64,000 nucleotides of DNA from Ochotona curzoniae (Eukaryota; Chordata; Mammalia; Lagomorpha; Ochotonidae). Location: NCBI RefSeq assembly GCF_017591425.1, contig NW_024467106.1, positions 24,666,501 to 24,730,500 on the forward strand. The letters run 5' to 3'. The position numbers and the translations under genes were made by a program. This document shows positions 1 to 10,677 of this stretch, piece by piece. Below the pieces are notes generated by a model that was not told the DNA's origin, made no database searches, and saw only the letters and a program-made list of their open reading frames with translations. Each line of letters starts with the position of its first letter. Within the stretch, counting starts at the first letter, position 1.

Positions 1-2984
1 GGAGACTTTTCCAGTTATAGATTTCTGGTAAGCCCTACGAAAGAGCATATGAAGTAGTATAGATCATATAAAACAGGACAGTCCGTGAGAATTTAACATG
101 CAAAAGATAAGTAGTAATTGCCCAAGGTCACCTTGTCAGGAGATCTCATGTCCTGGATGATGATGATGTGCTACTGTGCAGAACATATAGTCAGATCTGA
201 CCCTTCACAAGAGAGTGAATATTAGTTACTTAAAAAGTACACTACCTCATTATTTCAGGAGTATGTTAGTAAAAGACACTAACATAATTTCTTCTGTGAA
301 AGGTTGGTTTATGTTTATATTTAACAGTTACCAGAATTCAAAATACTTATTTAGTTTGTTGTATATTAATGTGAGACCAAAATAATTCATTTTGTGATTA
401 TCAGCTGCTAAAGAGTTATTTTATTTCTTGAATATTAACATTTAAGATAACCTTGAAATCATTCATTTTTAACTAATATATGTAAGAATCTGTAAAAAAA
501 CCATAAAATCAACCAGATGCAATAATCATCATAAAACTACTTGTATTGAAATATTATCACTAATATTGGGAAAAATTCATTGTTAACATGTATAGTTTTT
601 TGTATCTTGTTTTTAACATTCAGCCTATATTATGTTCTGTGTCACCTGTCAATAACAAAAGTGATAGAAAGAGTAATTAAAGAAAAATATTTATTTTCTG
701 ATAAACATTTTAAATGTTAAATCAGAGACATATTTCACTGAGTTTTTCTTCTTTAAAACGAGTGCTGCAGGTGGGCTATCAAAGCAATTTATACAGGAAG
801 ACCTTTAATGAAACAATAGCATTAACTTGTGCCACACACACAAGTGCATTTACACCAAAGAGTAAGCAGAGTTAATAAAATAATTCTGTTAGAAATGATC
901 ATACTTGCTTTTATTGTTCATCTATCACTTCTATATATGATCAAATAACAAAGAAAAAATATAATTCAGTGTTTCAGGCATTAGGTGCTTATAAAAACCA
1001 AAAGAGCAAATTTTATGGTATAATACGAGTGATAGACATGAAAAAGTGAACTAAGGATTCTAAAGTGCTTTCTGCATGCATTATTATTTTAAATATCTAA
1101 TTAACCTATGATTAATGCCATTCTTAAAAAAGATTTCTCAAATAATCATCTTATGTAATCTTATGAAAGTGACACAAAAAAGGCTCTATGACTAAATGAA
1201 CATTTAACATGAACTTTGTAAAATGTAAAAACAATATGAAAATTGATATCTAGTTTATAGAAAACACATTATGTATAATGAATTTTGGGTACAATTTCCA
1301 AAATAAAAAAGGCAAAAGACCACGAAAAGAAGTACATTGCACACGGCTATGTAAAATAAAACAAAACAAAACAAAAAAAGATTCAAAGTCTGTTTATTTT
1401 CATGGAAGACTATTATCTTTTCACTTTTTTATTTGTTGAGCTCTTTATTTTTTCTTTAAAATGTTAAGTCAAAAATAAATTATTAAAAAATTTAATGAAA
1501 TCAACAAAATAAGAATAAAAGAAAATAATACTGTATAATGTATATAGATTACTGCTAATTTATAATTTTATTTCTTGTTATATTTTGGTTTATGCTATAG
1601 TTTGTCCTCAAAATAATATGTGTTAGGCTTAATGGAGAGGGAGTTTGAATGAAACCAAACCAAAGATAGTGTTTTAGAGGGAAAATGAATTGAAGACATG
1701 AATAAGAATATCTAAGTTAGGAATAGAAGTGAATAAAATCTGAGAAATATCTGTTAAATCTCATCAGCAATTAAGTAATGAAGTCATAATATACAGATTT
1801 TCCTCATGGAAAAACATGTCTTATAACATTTTCACCAATAAAAATGGAGAAAAATTAAAATGTTGATATGGAAGGATATTATATTATATTTTTAATATTG
1901 AAAAATGGAAATTCTCAAACACTTGTGAAATTGAAATGATGCATCTTTAGAAGTGACTATGTCATTGAGAAAAATTATCATACACTTGTATTTGTATTTA
2001 GTAATTTTAATATGCAGTACCTCACATTTTAAGGTACATGTATATAGTATTGGGAATAAAATTAAAAGAATTTATAGTAAGTTTAAATTTTATTTATAGA
2101 ATGCATACACACTTGCTGAGCATATATTAATTGTTTACATTAATTTATTGATAGAGCATAAGCTACTTAATAGCTAGAGTTCTGGCCAGAATAATTCTTT
2201 CAAAACATTTTATTCTCACCTGGTATTGAGTAAACAAAACAAATAAGAAACAAAAATTATCATATGGTTTGAAATTTTCCTTTCAAAACACAGAATACAA
2301 CATCAAACATAAAAGCACCTTTTCTCAAGCTATATGTTAATCTCCAGAAAAGAAGGCAGAAAAAATGCTAAGTAGTCTATTGATAAATTGACAAAGTTAA
2401 ACAGAACAGATTAGCGCCTTTAACTTATATATCTGCAACTACCTTTATTCTGTCTGACAGATGTTACATTTACACCTGTCTGAAAGCAATGGCTGATTAT
2501 TCAAGCACAAACACACACACTCACATACACACACATACACTCTCTCTTTCTGTTAAATGGGATATCTGTATATAGAGCAAGGATGCTTAAATCCTCCTTA
2601 TCGTTATTTATATTCCATGTTGTTCTTAGAAAACTTTATTTATTTCTTTTGTTCTAGGCTATAGCAGCAACACCTCTCACAATGCAAATGGCACATTTTA
2701 AATGTAATTCCATAATAATTTCAACATGGGTCTTTAAAAAAGTTTTATTCATTGTTGCTGAAGTAAGTCTGCTGAGTTAAATTATTTTGTAACATTCAAA
2801 GCCACATTAATTAGTCACAAAACTATTGTCCCAATTAGTGTGTTTTCCAGATTTTAAAACTGTTTTTTTTAATAATGTTTCTTGATATTGAAATTGGTCA
2901 ACAGTTATGCCAAGACCTTTAAAACGCAGCTCTAACCAACTATAAACTCAGACAAACTATAAACAAGACAAATCTTGTTGAAAA
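1..2984. other. AT-rich unassigned DNA
   Basis: No ORF of note, no SINE and no recognisable L1 or LTR sequence was seen. The stretch is strongly AT-rich with many short A and T runs. The only low-complexity patch is a CA/CT-rich run at about 2508-2545. I see nothing that supports a gene. Confidence 0.6.
2508..2545. repeat. CA/CT-rich simple repeat
   Basis: This is an interrupted run of CA dinucleotides followed by CT dinucleotides, typical of a decayed microsatellite. Confidence 0.75.
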
Positions 2985-3298
2985 ATGTATACTGTGGTTC
3001 AGCAGGCTCCATCTTCAAATGCTAGGATCCCATATGGGTGCCAGTTCATGTCCCAGATGCTCCGTTCCCAATCTAGCTCTCTGGTTATGGCCCAGAAACA
3101 AAGTGGGAGGATGGGTGAAGTGCTTGGGACTCTGCAGCCACATGGAAACCTCATATAAGGCGCTTGCCTTCTAGCTTCAGATCAGCTCAGCTCTGGTATC
3201 TGGGGAGTGAGTCAGCAGAAGGAGGCTCTTTCCCTCTTTGTCTCTCCTTCTCTCTGTAAATCTGTCTTTCTGATATAAATAAATATATTTTTAAAAAA
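2985..3298 (+). mobile_element. Lagomorph tRNA-derived SINE, old copy
   Basis: The order of SINE landmarks is clear: a diverged head, GGATCCCATATGGGTGCC in the B-box region, a CTGCAGCCACATGG body segment, a CTGGGGAGTGAGTCAGCAG segment, a pyrimidine-rich CTCTTTGTCTCTCC stretch, and a TAAATAAATA tail ending in A's. Divergence from the youngest copies in the window is substantial, so this is an older insertion. Confidence 0.88.
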
Positions 3299-3640
3299 CT
3301 GTAAATTATCTCCAACATCAAATACGAAAATTTCAATAAGTGATTTCATTCACTGTTAATTATAAAAGTTAAAAATGCATAACATCAATAAGGTAAAACT
3401 GAAAATTACTCATTAGTTAAATTCTTTGTTTTTGTCACTCCTGTAATAAATCTTTTAAACTTCAACACAGCAAATACATCTTTGTTAAAATAGGGATATT
3501 TATGATCAGAAAGGTGAATGGAGTTGAGATGTCAGTGGTAAGCCTCAAAGTGTGGAAGTGTAGAACTCTAGCAACACAAGGGAGATATTGTTTTGTGTGT
3601 GCTTTTTATCGACTTTCCTTTAAAATTGCACAAGAATTTT
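3299..3640. other. AT-rich spacer
   Basis: No gene or repeat was recognised between two SINEs. The right end, TTTTT followed by AAAAAG, became the target of the next SINE. Confidence 0.5.
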
Positions 3641-3641
3641 T

Positions 3642-3656
3642 AAAAAGTAACTAGGA
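3642..3656 (+). repeat. Target-site duplication, first copy of three
   Basis: AAAAAGTAACTAGGA sits at the left edge of the SINE at 3657. It recurs with one change (C to T) at 3983-3997 and at 10673-10687. The preceding T run gives the TT|AAAA cut context used by L1 endonuclease. Confidence 0.85.
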
Positions 3657-3982
3657 GAGGACCTGGCATGGTAGCTTATCAGTTAACGTCCTTGCCTTGT
3701 GTGCACTGGGATCCCATATGGGCACTGGTTCTAATTCCAGCAGCCCTGCTTCCCATCCAGCTCCCTGATTGTGGCCTAGGAAAGCAGGTAAGAATGCTCC
3801 AAGTGGGATCCTGCACCCATGTGGGAGACCAAGAGAAGGCTCCTAGCTTCTGGCTTCGGATTGGTGCAGCTCCAGCCATTGTTGTCGCTTGGAAAGTGAA
3901 TGAACAGAGGGAAAATCTTCCTCTCTGTCTCTCCTCCTTTCTGTGTATCTGACTTTCCAGTAAAAAATAAAAATAAAATTTA
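3657..3982 (+). mobile_element. Lagomorph SINE beside the full-length L1
   Basis: A near-complete SINE runs from the head (ACCTGGCATGGTAGCTTATC) through GGATCCCATATGGGCACTGG to a CTCTCTGTCTCTCCTCC pyrimidine tract and an AATAAAAATAAAATTT tail. It is flanked by a 15-bp duplication (3642-3656 and 3983-3997) with one mismatch, so its ends are well defined. The right-hand duplication was later reused as the target of the L1 at 4001. The short reading frames inside it are chance. Confidence 0.92.
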
Positions 3983-4000
3983 AAAAAGTAATTAGGATAT
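3982..4000 (+). repeat. 5' target-site duplication of the full-length L1
   Basis: The 19-bp sequence AAAAAAGTAATTAGGATAT matches 10672-10690 at 18 of 19 positions, the difference being T versus C at the 17th base. It starts with an A run preceded by TTT, as expected for L1 endonuclease cleavage. It overlaps the 3' duplication of the preceding SINE. Confidence 0.92.
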
Positions 4001-5372
4001 AATGCTTCGGGGAAGGGAAGATGGCCGACGTAGGAGAAAGGCTATGAGGGAGAGTTCAGTGAGAGAAGGTTAGAGTGCTGCAGAGGCAGCGAAGAGGAGC
4101 GGCAGGAAACCGTAGGGAGAGGTCCGTGAAACTCCCTGGGACAGTGTGGAGCCAAAAAGTTCCACACAACTCGGAAGAACAACGAGAACGGAGCAGGGCA
4201 AAGGTAGAGAAGCCGACATCCCACTCCAGACCTGCTGAGTCACCTTTGAGAGCGGCCTGACGGGAGACGCGGCCAGCTTGGAGACAGGGAAATCGGAGGG
4301 ATCGTCGCCGGCGGAATTCTTCAACAACAGCAGAAGCAGACTGCAGCAGCCGGACTTTGGTGAGCTGGGGATTAACGTGGCAGCCTCCGCATTCCCCACC
4401 CCCTGCTGAGGCTCCAGCCTCTGAGAACACAAGGGGCGCAACCTGAAACTGTCAGGTCTGTGCCTTGGGAACAGCGGTGCGTGTTGGTGGCTGAAAAGGT
4501 CCCGGGAAAGCGCCTCAGATCTTCCTGCGCTAAGTGGGCCAGTGCATCTCAGCGCGCGGAGGCTGCTGGTGGGAGTCTGGAATCCCCGACACCCTGAAAC
4601 CCTGTGGGTGGGCGACAGCACCAGGAGGACTCTGAGCGCCGCGCCGGGCTGGGCTAGGCGGTCCCGCCTGCAGCAGCCGCCTCCGTAGCGCAGGAGTCAG
4701 GAGGGTGCTGAACTGGGAAGTGTAGCGCTGTGTGTCCCTGACACGCAGATGCCACTCCCATAGTGTGAACTGTCCATTCCTCGCCTCCCACCCCGCAGTC
4801 CTGAGTGTAGGCGACACACCGGGAGAGCTCTGAAATCTCCTGTGCCACACTGGCACTGTGCGATCCCGCTGAGAAGTTATTTTAACAGGGCGCCTGGGTC
4901 ACACCTCCTCTACGGTCCTGTGAGGAGGAGCCACACACACACCACGAGTGGTGGAATCACTGCACAAGAGCCACGCCCAGAAAGTGCCTCAACCACAGTC
5001 TTGTGTGTGGGAGACACACCAGGCGGGCTCTGAAAAACCCTGCAGTCCCTGACAAGGAGAACGCAGGGAGAAAGCACATAAAACCTTCTACGTCCTGTGG
5101 ATTCCCGTGCAGGGGGCGCGCCCAGAGAGCGCCTCCATCCCTCCACGCCCTGCGGTGGCACACCTGTAGAAGAGGTGCCCAGAGTGTGCCTGGAATCCAC
5201 TGGGCCCCCAAGGTGGTGCTCTACAGCCCCGGGCCCTGAGAACGCACCAACGGTGCCTTGAAAATTACCACGCCCGGCAACACCACGCTTGCAGGCTCCA
5301 ATCTCTACAGGAAAGCACCTGACAGCCCCTCAACACACGGGTCCATTTGCCTTACCAGAATACACCAACGCA
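4001..5372 (+). promoter_or_regulatory. L1 5' UTR and internal promoter
   Basis: This is the only strongly GC- and CpG-rich stretch in an otherwise AT-rich window. In characterised mammalian L1s the 5' UTR contains an RNA polymerase II promoter that drives transcription from the first base. Here the first 30 bases carry a G-rich start and a YY1-type site, the arrangement seen in human L1. The distal half holds degenerate repeated modules with a GACACACC...GCTCTGAAA core (near 4604, 4803 and 5002) and a GCCCAGAGNGNGCCT motif (near 4975, 5120 and 5179). CpG density suggests silencing by methylation. Several reading frames on both strands are open here; GC richness alone can explain them. Confidence 0.88.
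4018..4028 (+). promoter_or_regulatory. YY1-like site at the L1 5' end
   Basis: AAGATGGCCGA lies within about 20 bases of the element start and matches the YY1 core ATGGCCG. Human L1 has a YY1 site in the same position that fixes the transcription start. Equivalent function here is inferred from position and sequence. Confidence 0.7.
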
Positions 5373-6335
5373 ATGGGAAAAACCACTAGAAAGAGCTGTG
5401 CTCCAGATGAAAGAGCCAGCACCCCACCAAACATGGGCCAAAAGCCATTATCAATATCGGCGATGCGAGATGAAGACATGGACGTGTTACCAGCAAAGGA
5501 ATTGATGAAAATAATGCTAAAATTTCTCAGAGACGTGGACACAAAGCTGGAAGACTACCAGAACCGCATAATCACCGAAATACAACAAATCAAAACCAAA
5601 CTGGATGCCCAAGAGAATAAAATTGAAAGCCTCATCAACAGAATAAATGCGGCAGAGGAAAGGATCTCTGAAACAGAAGACACACAAAATGAAAGTGCCC
5701 AGCGAATTAAACAGCTAGAGACAAACCTCAGCAAAACTAATAAAATGATGCAAGAGATGAAGGATTACCTTAGAAAATTGAATATTCGGATCATCGGCCT
5801 CCCCGAGGGAGTAGAAAGAGAATCTGGGATGCAAGCAGTGCTTGATGAAATTATACAGGAAAACTTCCAAAACACTTGGAACACGAATCCACCCCGCATA
5901 CAGGATGGACAGAGAACTCCCAACAGACATGATCCAAAGAGATCTTCACCCAGACACACGGTGCTCAAGTTCTACTCCAATGAAGACAAAGAAGGAATCC
6001 TGAGACAAGTACGAAGTAGAGAAAAGATCACATACAGGGGAAAACCCATCAGAATTACTGCTGACTTCTCCGAAGAGACCCTACAAGCAAGGAGAGAATG
6101 GACAAAGATCTTCCAAGTCCTGAAACAAAACAACTGTCAACCAAAAATAATCTACCCAGCAAAGATCTCATTTGTATTTGAGAACGAAATCAGATACTTC
6201 AATAGCAAAGAAAAACTAGAAGAATATGTCTACACAAAACCAGCCCTGCAAAGTCTCCTTAGAAATGCGCTAGTCCCGGACAAAAAGGAGGCAAATCACA
6301 AACAAAGTTGGCAAATAAGAAGGTCTCCAAACTAA
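5373..6335 (+). CDS. L1 ORF1 protein (RNA-binding trimer)
   Basis: A 320-aa protein counted from the first ATG of the frame. The frame is open a further 28 codons upstream without another ATG, and this ATG gives a length close to human ORF1p (338 aa). The N-terminus is short and basic or polar (residues 1-40). A long amphipathic coiled coil follows (about 41-135), rich in K, E, Q, I and L heptads, which in the family makes a trimer. An RRM begins at about 136 with NIRIIGLPEG. A C-terminal domain contains YRGKPIRITADFSEETLQAR (221-240), then REW (241-243) and YPAKISF (261-267), all hallmarks of mammalian ORF1p. The protein binds L1 RNA in cytoplasmic particles and acts as a nucleic-acid chaperone. 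ORF2 follows after 55 nt. No stop or frameshift interrupts the frame. Confidence 0.97.
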   Translation: MGKTTRKSCAPDERASTPPNMGQKPLSISAMRDEDMDVLPAKELMKIMLKFLRDVDTKLEDYQNRIITEIQQIKTKLDAQENKIESLINRINAAEERISETEDTQNESAQRIKQLETNLSKTNKMMQEMKDYLRKLNIRIIGLPEGVERESGMQAVLDEIIQENFQNTWNTNPPRIQDGQRTPNRHDPKRSSPRHTVLKFYSNEDKEGILRQVRSREKITYRGKPIRITADFSEETLQARREWTKIFQVLKQNNCQPKIIYPAKISFVFENEIRYFNSKEKLEEYVYTKPALQSLLRNALVPDKKEANHKQSWQIRRSPN

Positions 6336-6390
6336 AGGCCGCACAAACAAGACAACTACATAGGCAACAACACATACACAACACAAACAC
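6336..6390 (+). other. L1 inter-ORF spacer
   Basis: This 55-nt spacer is almost G-free and rich in CA (CACATACACAACACAAACAC), so it should be unstructured. Human L1 has a spacer of about 63 nt, and ORF2 there is translated by an unconventional reinitiation-type mechanism. A similar role here is inference. Confidence 0.8.
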
Positions 6391-9300
6391 ATGGCAGGGC
6401 AAAATTGCAACCTCTCAATTTTAACTCTCAACACAAATGGTCTAAATTCACCAATCAAAAGACAGAGATTAATAGAATGGATCATCAAACAAGACCCAAC
6501 CATCTGTTGCCTACAAGAAACGCATCTAACCAGAAAGGATGCAAAGAAACTGAAAGTGAAGGGATGGAAAAAGATATTTCACGCTAATGGACGAGAAAAA
6601 AAAGCTGGGGTAGCTATCCTAATTTCAGACGAGATAGATTTCATTCTAACTAACATCAAAAGAGACAGGGAAGGCCATTTTATACTGGTGAAAGGAATGA
6701 TCCATCAAGAAGCAATCACCATCATTAATGTTTATGCACCGAATCTTAATGCACCTAGTTACGTAAAGCAATTACTTACAGACTTAAGGGAAGACATAGA
6801 CACCCGCACAATTCTTGTAGGCGATCTCAACACACCTCTAACAACAATGGACCGGTCTACGAAACAAAAACTCAACAAAGAAACAACAGAGCTCACACAA
6901 ACAATAGAACAACTGGACTTAGTAGACATATATAGAACTTTTTATCCTAAGGCCACAGACTATACATTCTTCTCAGCGGTGCATGGCACCTTCTCCAGAA
7001 TCGACCACATGATAGGACATAAAGCGAATCTAAACAACTTCCAAAACATTAGTATCATACCATGTACCCTCTCAGACCACCATGGGATGAAACTGGAAAT
7101 CAACAACTCAAAACTCCCCAAGAAGTATACGCACTCTTGGAAATTGAACAATATGCTATTAAACGAACATTGGGTCAGAGAAGAAATCAAAGATGAGATC
7201 AAAAAATTTATGGAAACCAATGAAAACTCTGATACAACATTCCAAAACTTGTGGGACACCGCCAAAGCAGTGCTACGAGGTAGATTCATCGCAATCGGAG
7301 CGCATGTCAAGGCCCAAGAAAGACGCCAAATACAGGAACTAACCTCACACCTCCAGGATCTGGAAAAACAGCAGCAGAAGAGTCCCACGCACAATAGGAA
7401 ACAAGAAATCATCAAAACAAGGGAGGAGATAAACCAAATAGAAATCAAAAAAACTATACATAAAATCAACAAATCAAAAAGTTGGTTTTTTGAGAAAATA
7501 AACAAAATAGACACTCCACTGGCCCGATTGACCAAAAAAAAACAAGAGAAAGTGAGAATTAATAGCATTAAAGATGAAAAAGGCAACATAACAACAGACA
7601 CTGCAATCATTAAGAAAATAATTAGAAATTACTACAAAGAACTGTACTCCCACAAATTTGAGGACCACCAAGAAATAGAAAAGTTCTTGGACTCCCACCA
7701 CTTACCAAAACTCAGTCCGGAGGCAACTGCAGAATTAAATAAACCCATAACCGAGGTAGAGATTGAAACAGTCATCAAGGATCTCCCAACGAAAAAAAGC
7801 CCAGGCCCAGACGGCTTCACTACAGAATTCTACAAAACATTCCGAACAGAACTAACCCCAATCCTCTACAAGCTCTTCAAAACAATAGAGGAGGAAGCAA
7901 CCCTCCCAAACTCATTCTATGAAGCCAACATCACCTTAATCCCAAAACCGGACAGAGAACCATCAGAGAAGGAAAACTACAGACCTATTTCTCTGATGAA
8001 CATTGATGCTAAAATTCTCAACAAAATCCTAGCCAATAGAATTCAAAAAATCATCAGACAGATCATTCATCCGGATCAAGTAGGATTCATCCCTGGGATG
8101 CAGGGATGGTTCAACATTCGGAAATCCATAAATGTTATAAACCATATCCAAAAACAGCAAAACAAGAACCACATAATAGTTTCAATAGATGCAGAAAAAG
8201 CTTTCGACAAAATCCAACACCTCTTCATGCTAAAAACTCTAGCCAAAGTAGGCATAGATGGGAAAATCCACAACATAATCAAAGCAATTTATGAAAAACC
8301 CAACGCCAGTATCATACTGAATGGAGAAAAGCTAGAACCCTTCCCACTGAGATCTGGAACAAGACAAGGGTGCCCGCTATCACCACTGCTATTCAACATA
8401 GTCCTAGAGGTACTTGCAGAGGCCATAAGACAAGAAAAAGAAATCAAAGGCATACGTATAGGAAACGAAGAAGTCAAGCTTTCACTATATGCAGATGACA
8501 TAATCCTATACATAGAAAAACCAGGAGACTCAATACAGAAACTGCTAGAACTTATACGAGAGTTTGGCAGAGTGGCGGGGTACAAAATTAACGAACGAAA
8601 ATCAACAGCCATAGTGTACGCAAATAACACCAAGATGGAAGAAGATCTAACCAACAGGATACCATTCAAAATAGCAGAGAGAAGTATGAAGTATTTGGGA
8701 ATAAATCTAACCAAAAGCGTAGGAGACCTATTCGAAGAAAACTACAAACTATTTAAAAAGGAAATTGAACAAAACCTCAAAAGATGGAATAACATCCCGT
8801 GCTCCTGGATAGGCAAAATCAATATCATTAAAATGTCTATACTACCACAAGCAATATACATTTTCAATGCAATTCCAATCAAATTGCCCAAAACATTCTT
8901 CACGGAACTGGATACAATGATTCAAAAGTTCATCTGGAAGCACAAAAAACCACGAATAGCTAGAACCATCCTGAAAAATAAGAAGTCAGCAGGGGGAATC
9001 ACAATCCCGGACCTCTGGACATACTATAGAGCAGTGGTTATCAAAACAGCCTGGTACTGGCACAAAGACAGAAAGGAAGATCAATGGAATAGAATAGAAG
9101 CACCAAAAGGGAACCCACACAAATACAGCCAATTAATCTTTGACAAAAAGACCAATGACAGCTCAAGCAAGTGGGAAGGCCTCTTTGGTAAATGTTGTTG
9201 GGACAACTGGCTGATAGCCTGTAGAAACAAAAAAATAGACCCACATCTATCACCATACACTAAGATCCAATCTACATGGATAAAAGACCTAAACCTACAT

Positions 9301-10203
9301 CCAGAAACCTTCAAACTCTTGCAAGAAAATGTAGGAAATACCCTGCAAGACCTAGGAGTAGGTCCCGACTTTCTAAGAAGGACACCAAAAGCAATAGCAG
9401 TTGAGAACAGAATAAACAAATGGGACCTCATCAAACTAAGAAGCTTCTGTACAGCAAGGGAAACAATCAACAAAGTAAAAAAGCAACCCACAGAGTGGGA
9501 GAAGATCTTTGCACACGATATAGGCGATAGGGGGCTAATTTCCAGGATATATAAAGAACTTCAAAACAACCAAAAAACCAAAACAAACAAGCCACTCAAG
9601 AAATGGGCACGGGAAATGGGCAAACATTTCACAAAGGAACAAGTCCAAATGGCAAACAAACATATGAAAAAATGTTCCAGCTCCCTAGCAATAAGGGAAA
9701 TCCAAATTAAAACATCGATGAGGTACCACCTAACACCAGTAAGATTGGCCCACATAAACAAGAACACCAACGACGCTTGCTGGCGAGGATGCGGGGAAAA
9801 GGGAACCCTACTCCACTGCTGGTGGAGCTGCAAATTGGTACAGCCTTTATGGAAATCAGTCTGGAGAACACTCAAACAACTCAAAATCTGCATACCATAT
9901 GACCCAGCAATAGCACTCCTAGGAATATATCCAAAACACCTGTTTTACGACAAACCAACATGCATCCCTATGTTCATTGCAGCACAATCAGTAATTGCAA
10001 AAACATGGAAGCAACCGAAATGCCCATCAGCAGAAGATTGGATAAGAAAGCTTTGGTTCATCTACTCCATGGAATACTACTCAGCTATTAAAAAAAACAA
10101 AATGCAGTTCTTTGTGGCTAAATGGGTACAACTGGAAACTATAATGCTAAGGGAAATGAGCGAATCCCAAAAGATTAGATACCACATGTTTGCCTTGATT
10201 TAA
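6391..10203 (+). CDS. L1 ORF2 protein: endonuclease and reverse transcriptase
   Basis: A 1270-aa protein (human ORF2p is 1275 aa) with an uninterrupted frame from ATG to TAA. The N-terminal APE-type endonuclease (about 1-240) shows E43 in QETHL, D145 and N147 in GDLNTP, D205 in SRIDHM, and D229-H230 in SDHHG, the same numbering as human. A linker with [11 protein letters not shown] precedes the reverse transcriptase. That domain shows D600 in [22 protein letters not shown] at 656-668, and the catalytic YADD at 700-703. The C-terminal cysteine-rich segment reads C1130-x3-C1134-x7-H1142-x4-C1147. The enzyme nicks DNA at TT|AAAA-like sites and primes cDNA from the nick. YADD replaces the FADD of human L1, which is common in related enzymes. 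Every key residue I could place is intact. Confidence 0.98.
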   Translation: MAGQNCNLSILTLNTNGLNSPIKRQRLIEWIIKQDPTICCLQETHLTRKDAKKLKVKGWKKIFHANGREKKAGVAILISDEIDFILTNIKRDREGHFILVKGMIHQEAITIINVYAPNLNAPSYVKQLLTDLREDIDTRTILVGDLNTPLTTMDRSTKQKLNKETTELTQTIEQLDLVDIYRTFYPKATDYTFFSAVHGTFSRIDHMIGHKANLNNFQNISIIPCTLSDHHGMKLEINNSKLPKKYTHSWKLNNMLLNEHWVREEIKDEIKKFMETNENSDTTFQNLWDTAKAVLRGRFIAIGAHVKAQERRQIQELTSHLQDLEKQQQKSPTHNRKQEIIKTREEINQIEIKKTIHKINKSKSWFFEKINKIDTPLARLTKKKQEKVRINSIKDEKGNITTDTAIIKKIIRNYYKELYSHKFEDHQEIEKFLDSHHLPKLSPEATAELNKPITEVEIETVIKDLPTKKSPGPDGFTTEFYKTFRTELTPILYKLFKTIEEEATLPNSFYEANITLIPKPDREPSEKENYRPISLMNIDAKILNKILANRIQKIIRQIIHPDQVGFIPGMQGWFNIRKSINVINHIQKQQNKNHIIVSIDAEKAFDKIQHLFMLKTLAKVGIDGKIHNIIKAIYEKPNASIILNGEKLEPFPLRSGTRQGCPLSPLLFNIVLEVLAEAIRQEKEIKGIRIGNEEVKLSLYADDIILYIEKPGDSIQKLLELIREFGRVAGYKINERKSTAIVYANNTKMEEDLTNRIPFKIAERSMKYLGINLTKSVGDLFEENYKLFKKEIEQNLKRWNNIPCSWIGKINIIKMSILPQAIYIFNAIPIKLPKTFFTELDTMIQKFIWKHKKPRIARTILKNKKSAGGITIPDLWTYYRAVVIKTAWYWHKDRKEDQWNRIEAPKGNPHKYSQLIFDKKTNDSSSKWEGLFGKCCWDNWLIACRNKKIDPHLSPYTKIQSTWIKDLNLHPETFKLLQENVGNTLQDLGVGPDFLRRTPKAIAVENRINKWDLIKLRSFCTARETINKVKKQPTEWEKIFAHDIGDRGLISRIYKELQNNQKTKTNKPLKKWAREMGKHFTKEQVQMANKHMKKCSSSLAIREIQIKTSMRYHLTPVRLAHINKNTNDACWRGCGEKGTLLHCWWSCKLVQPLWKSVWRTLKQLKICIPYDPAIALLGIYPKHLFYDKPTCIPMFIAAQSVIAKTWKQPKCPSAEDWIRKLWFIYSMEYYSAIKKNKMQFFVAKWVQLETIMLREMSESQKIRYHMFALI

Positions 10204-10653
10204 CCTGTAATTTTTTGTTTGGTTGTTTGTTATTTTTTTTTTTTTTTTTTGAACCTGTCATTGATACTGTCTCAACCCAGATGTTTCGAAGAAGGGAACT
10301 TGCATTATTTTTAACATATTGTTTACCCAATACTATGTCAATTAATTCCATAATGTTGTATATTGATACTGTGGCCTCGTTGGGGCTTTTAACTGACTGG
10401 ATCTTTACTCTGTTAGACCTATTTTCAGACCATAGAAGGTCTCCCCAAGAGGCCACTGAACTTATCTGGACAATAAGACGCTGAACTTTATGCTAGGCAT
10501 GTGTCTGCAAGCAATGAATCTCAACCGAACTTGAACTATGGTTATGCAACAAGGTGGAGGAATCCACCATGGGGGGAGGGGTATGGGAGGGGTGGGGGGA
10601 ATCCCCAGCGCCTATGAAACTGTACTACACAATACAATGTAAGCAACAATAAT
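10204..10653 (+). other. L1 3' UTR
   Basis: About 450 nt of non-coding sequence. It has a T run at about 10231-10250 and a segment (CTTATCTGGACAATAAGACG) shared in diverged form with the old L1 end at 30360-30390. A G-rich tract follows at 10571-10599, then a GGAATCCCCAG...ATGAAACTGT terminal motif. Related old L1 ends in this window share the terminal motif, which helps orient them. Confidence 0.9.
10571..10599 (+). promoter_or_regulatory. G-quadruplex-prone tract in the L1 3' UTR
   Basis: Five G runs of 3-6 bases separated by 1-3 bases (GGGGGGAGGGGTATGGGAGG, then GGTGGGGGG) satisfy the usual quadruplex pattern. A G-rich 3' UTR motif is a conserved property of mammalian L1s. Folding is inferred, not shown. 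Confidence 0.75.
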
Positions 10654-10677
10654 AAAAAAAAAAAAAAAAAAAAAAAA
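10651..10677 (+). terminator. L1 polyadenylation signal and poly(A) tail
   Basis: AATAAA at 10651-10656 runs directly into about 24 uninterrupted A's, which abut the 3' target-site duplication. A long pure A tail is expected for a young insertion. Confidence 0.9.

Larger units (their letters stand above)
4001..10677 (+). mobile_element. Full-length LINE-1 retrotransposon with both ORFs intact
   Basis: An autonomous non-LTR retrotransposon of about 6.7 kb. In order it contains a 5' UTR promoter (about 4001-5372), ORF1 (5373-6335), a 55-nt spacer, ORF2 (6391-10203), a 3' UTR (10204 to about 10653) and a poly(A) tail (about 10654-10677). The target-site duplication differs at one of 19 bases. 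Together with two uninterrupted ORFs and a long pure A tail, this implies a recent insertion. Known L1 biology: the bicistronic RNA encodes a trimeric RNA-binding ORF1p and an endonuclease/reverse transcriptase ORF2p that insert a new copy by target-primed reverse transcription. Whether this copy is active cannot be told from sequence alone, but no disabling change was found. The exact 5' nucleotide is uncertain: the first eight bases after the duplication (AATGCTTC) may be untemplated. Confidence 0.97.

Noticed and set aside
3668..3952. 94-codon frame in a SINE, and similar ones at 34335, 44164, 44988, 50043 and 61955
   Set aside because: All fall within SINE copies and follow the SINE sequence. 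They recur because the SINE is repeated, not because they encode a protein.
4001..5300. CpG island promoter of a host gene
   Set aside because: The GC-rich block coincides exactly with the L1 5' UTR, is bounded by the L1 target-site duplication, and has no host exon next to it.
5289..5372. Upstream extension of L1 ORF1 by 28 codons
   Set aside because: The extension begins with TTG, not ATG. The first ATG at 5373 gives a length close to known ORF1 proteins.
6960..7610. 216-codon antisense frame inside L1 ORF2
   Set aside because: It lies wholly on the opposite strand of a strongly coding A-rich ORF. Such shadows are expected, and it lacks any recognisable domain. The same applies to the antisense frames at 8289-8714, 9081-9491 and 9561-9893.
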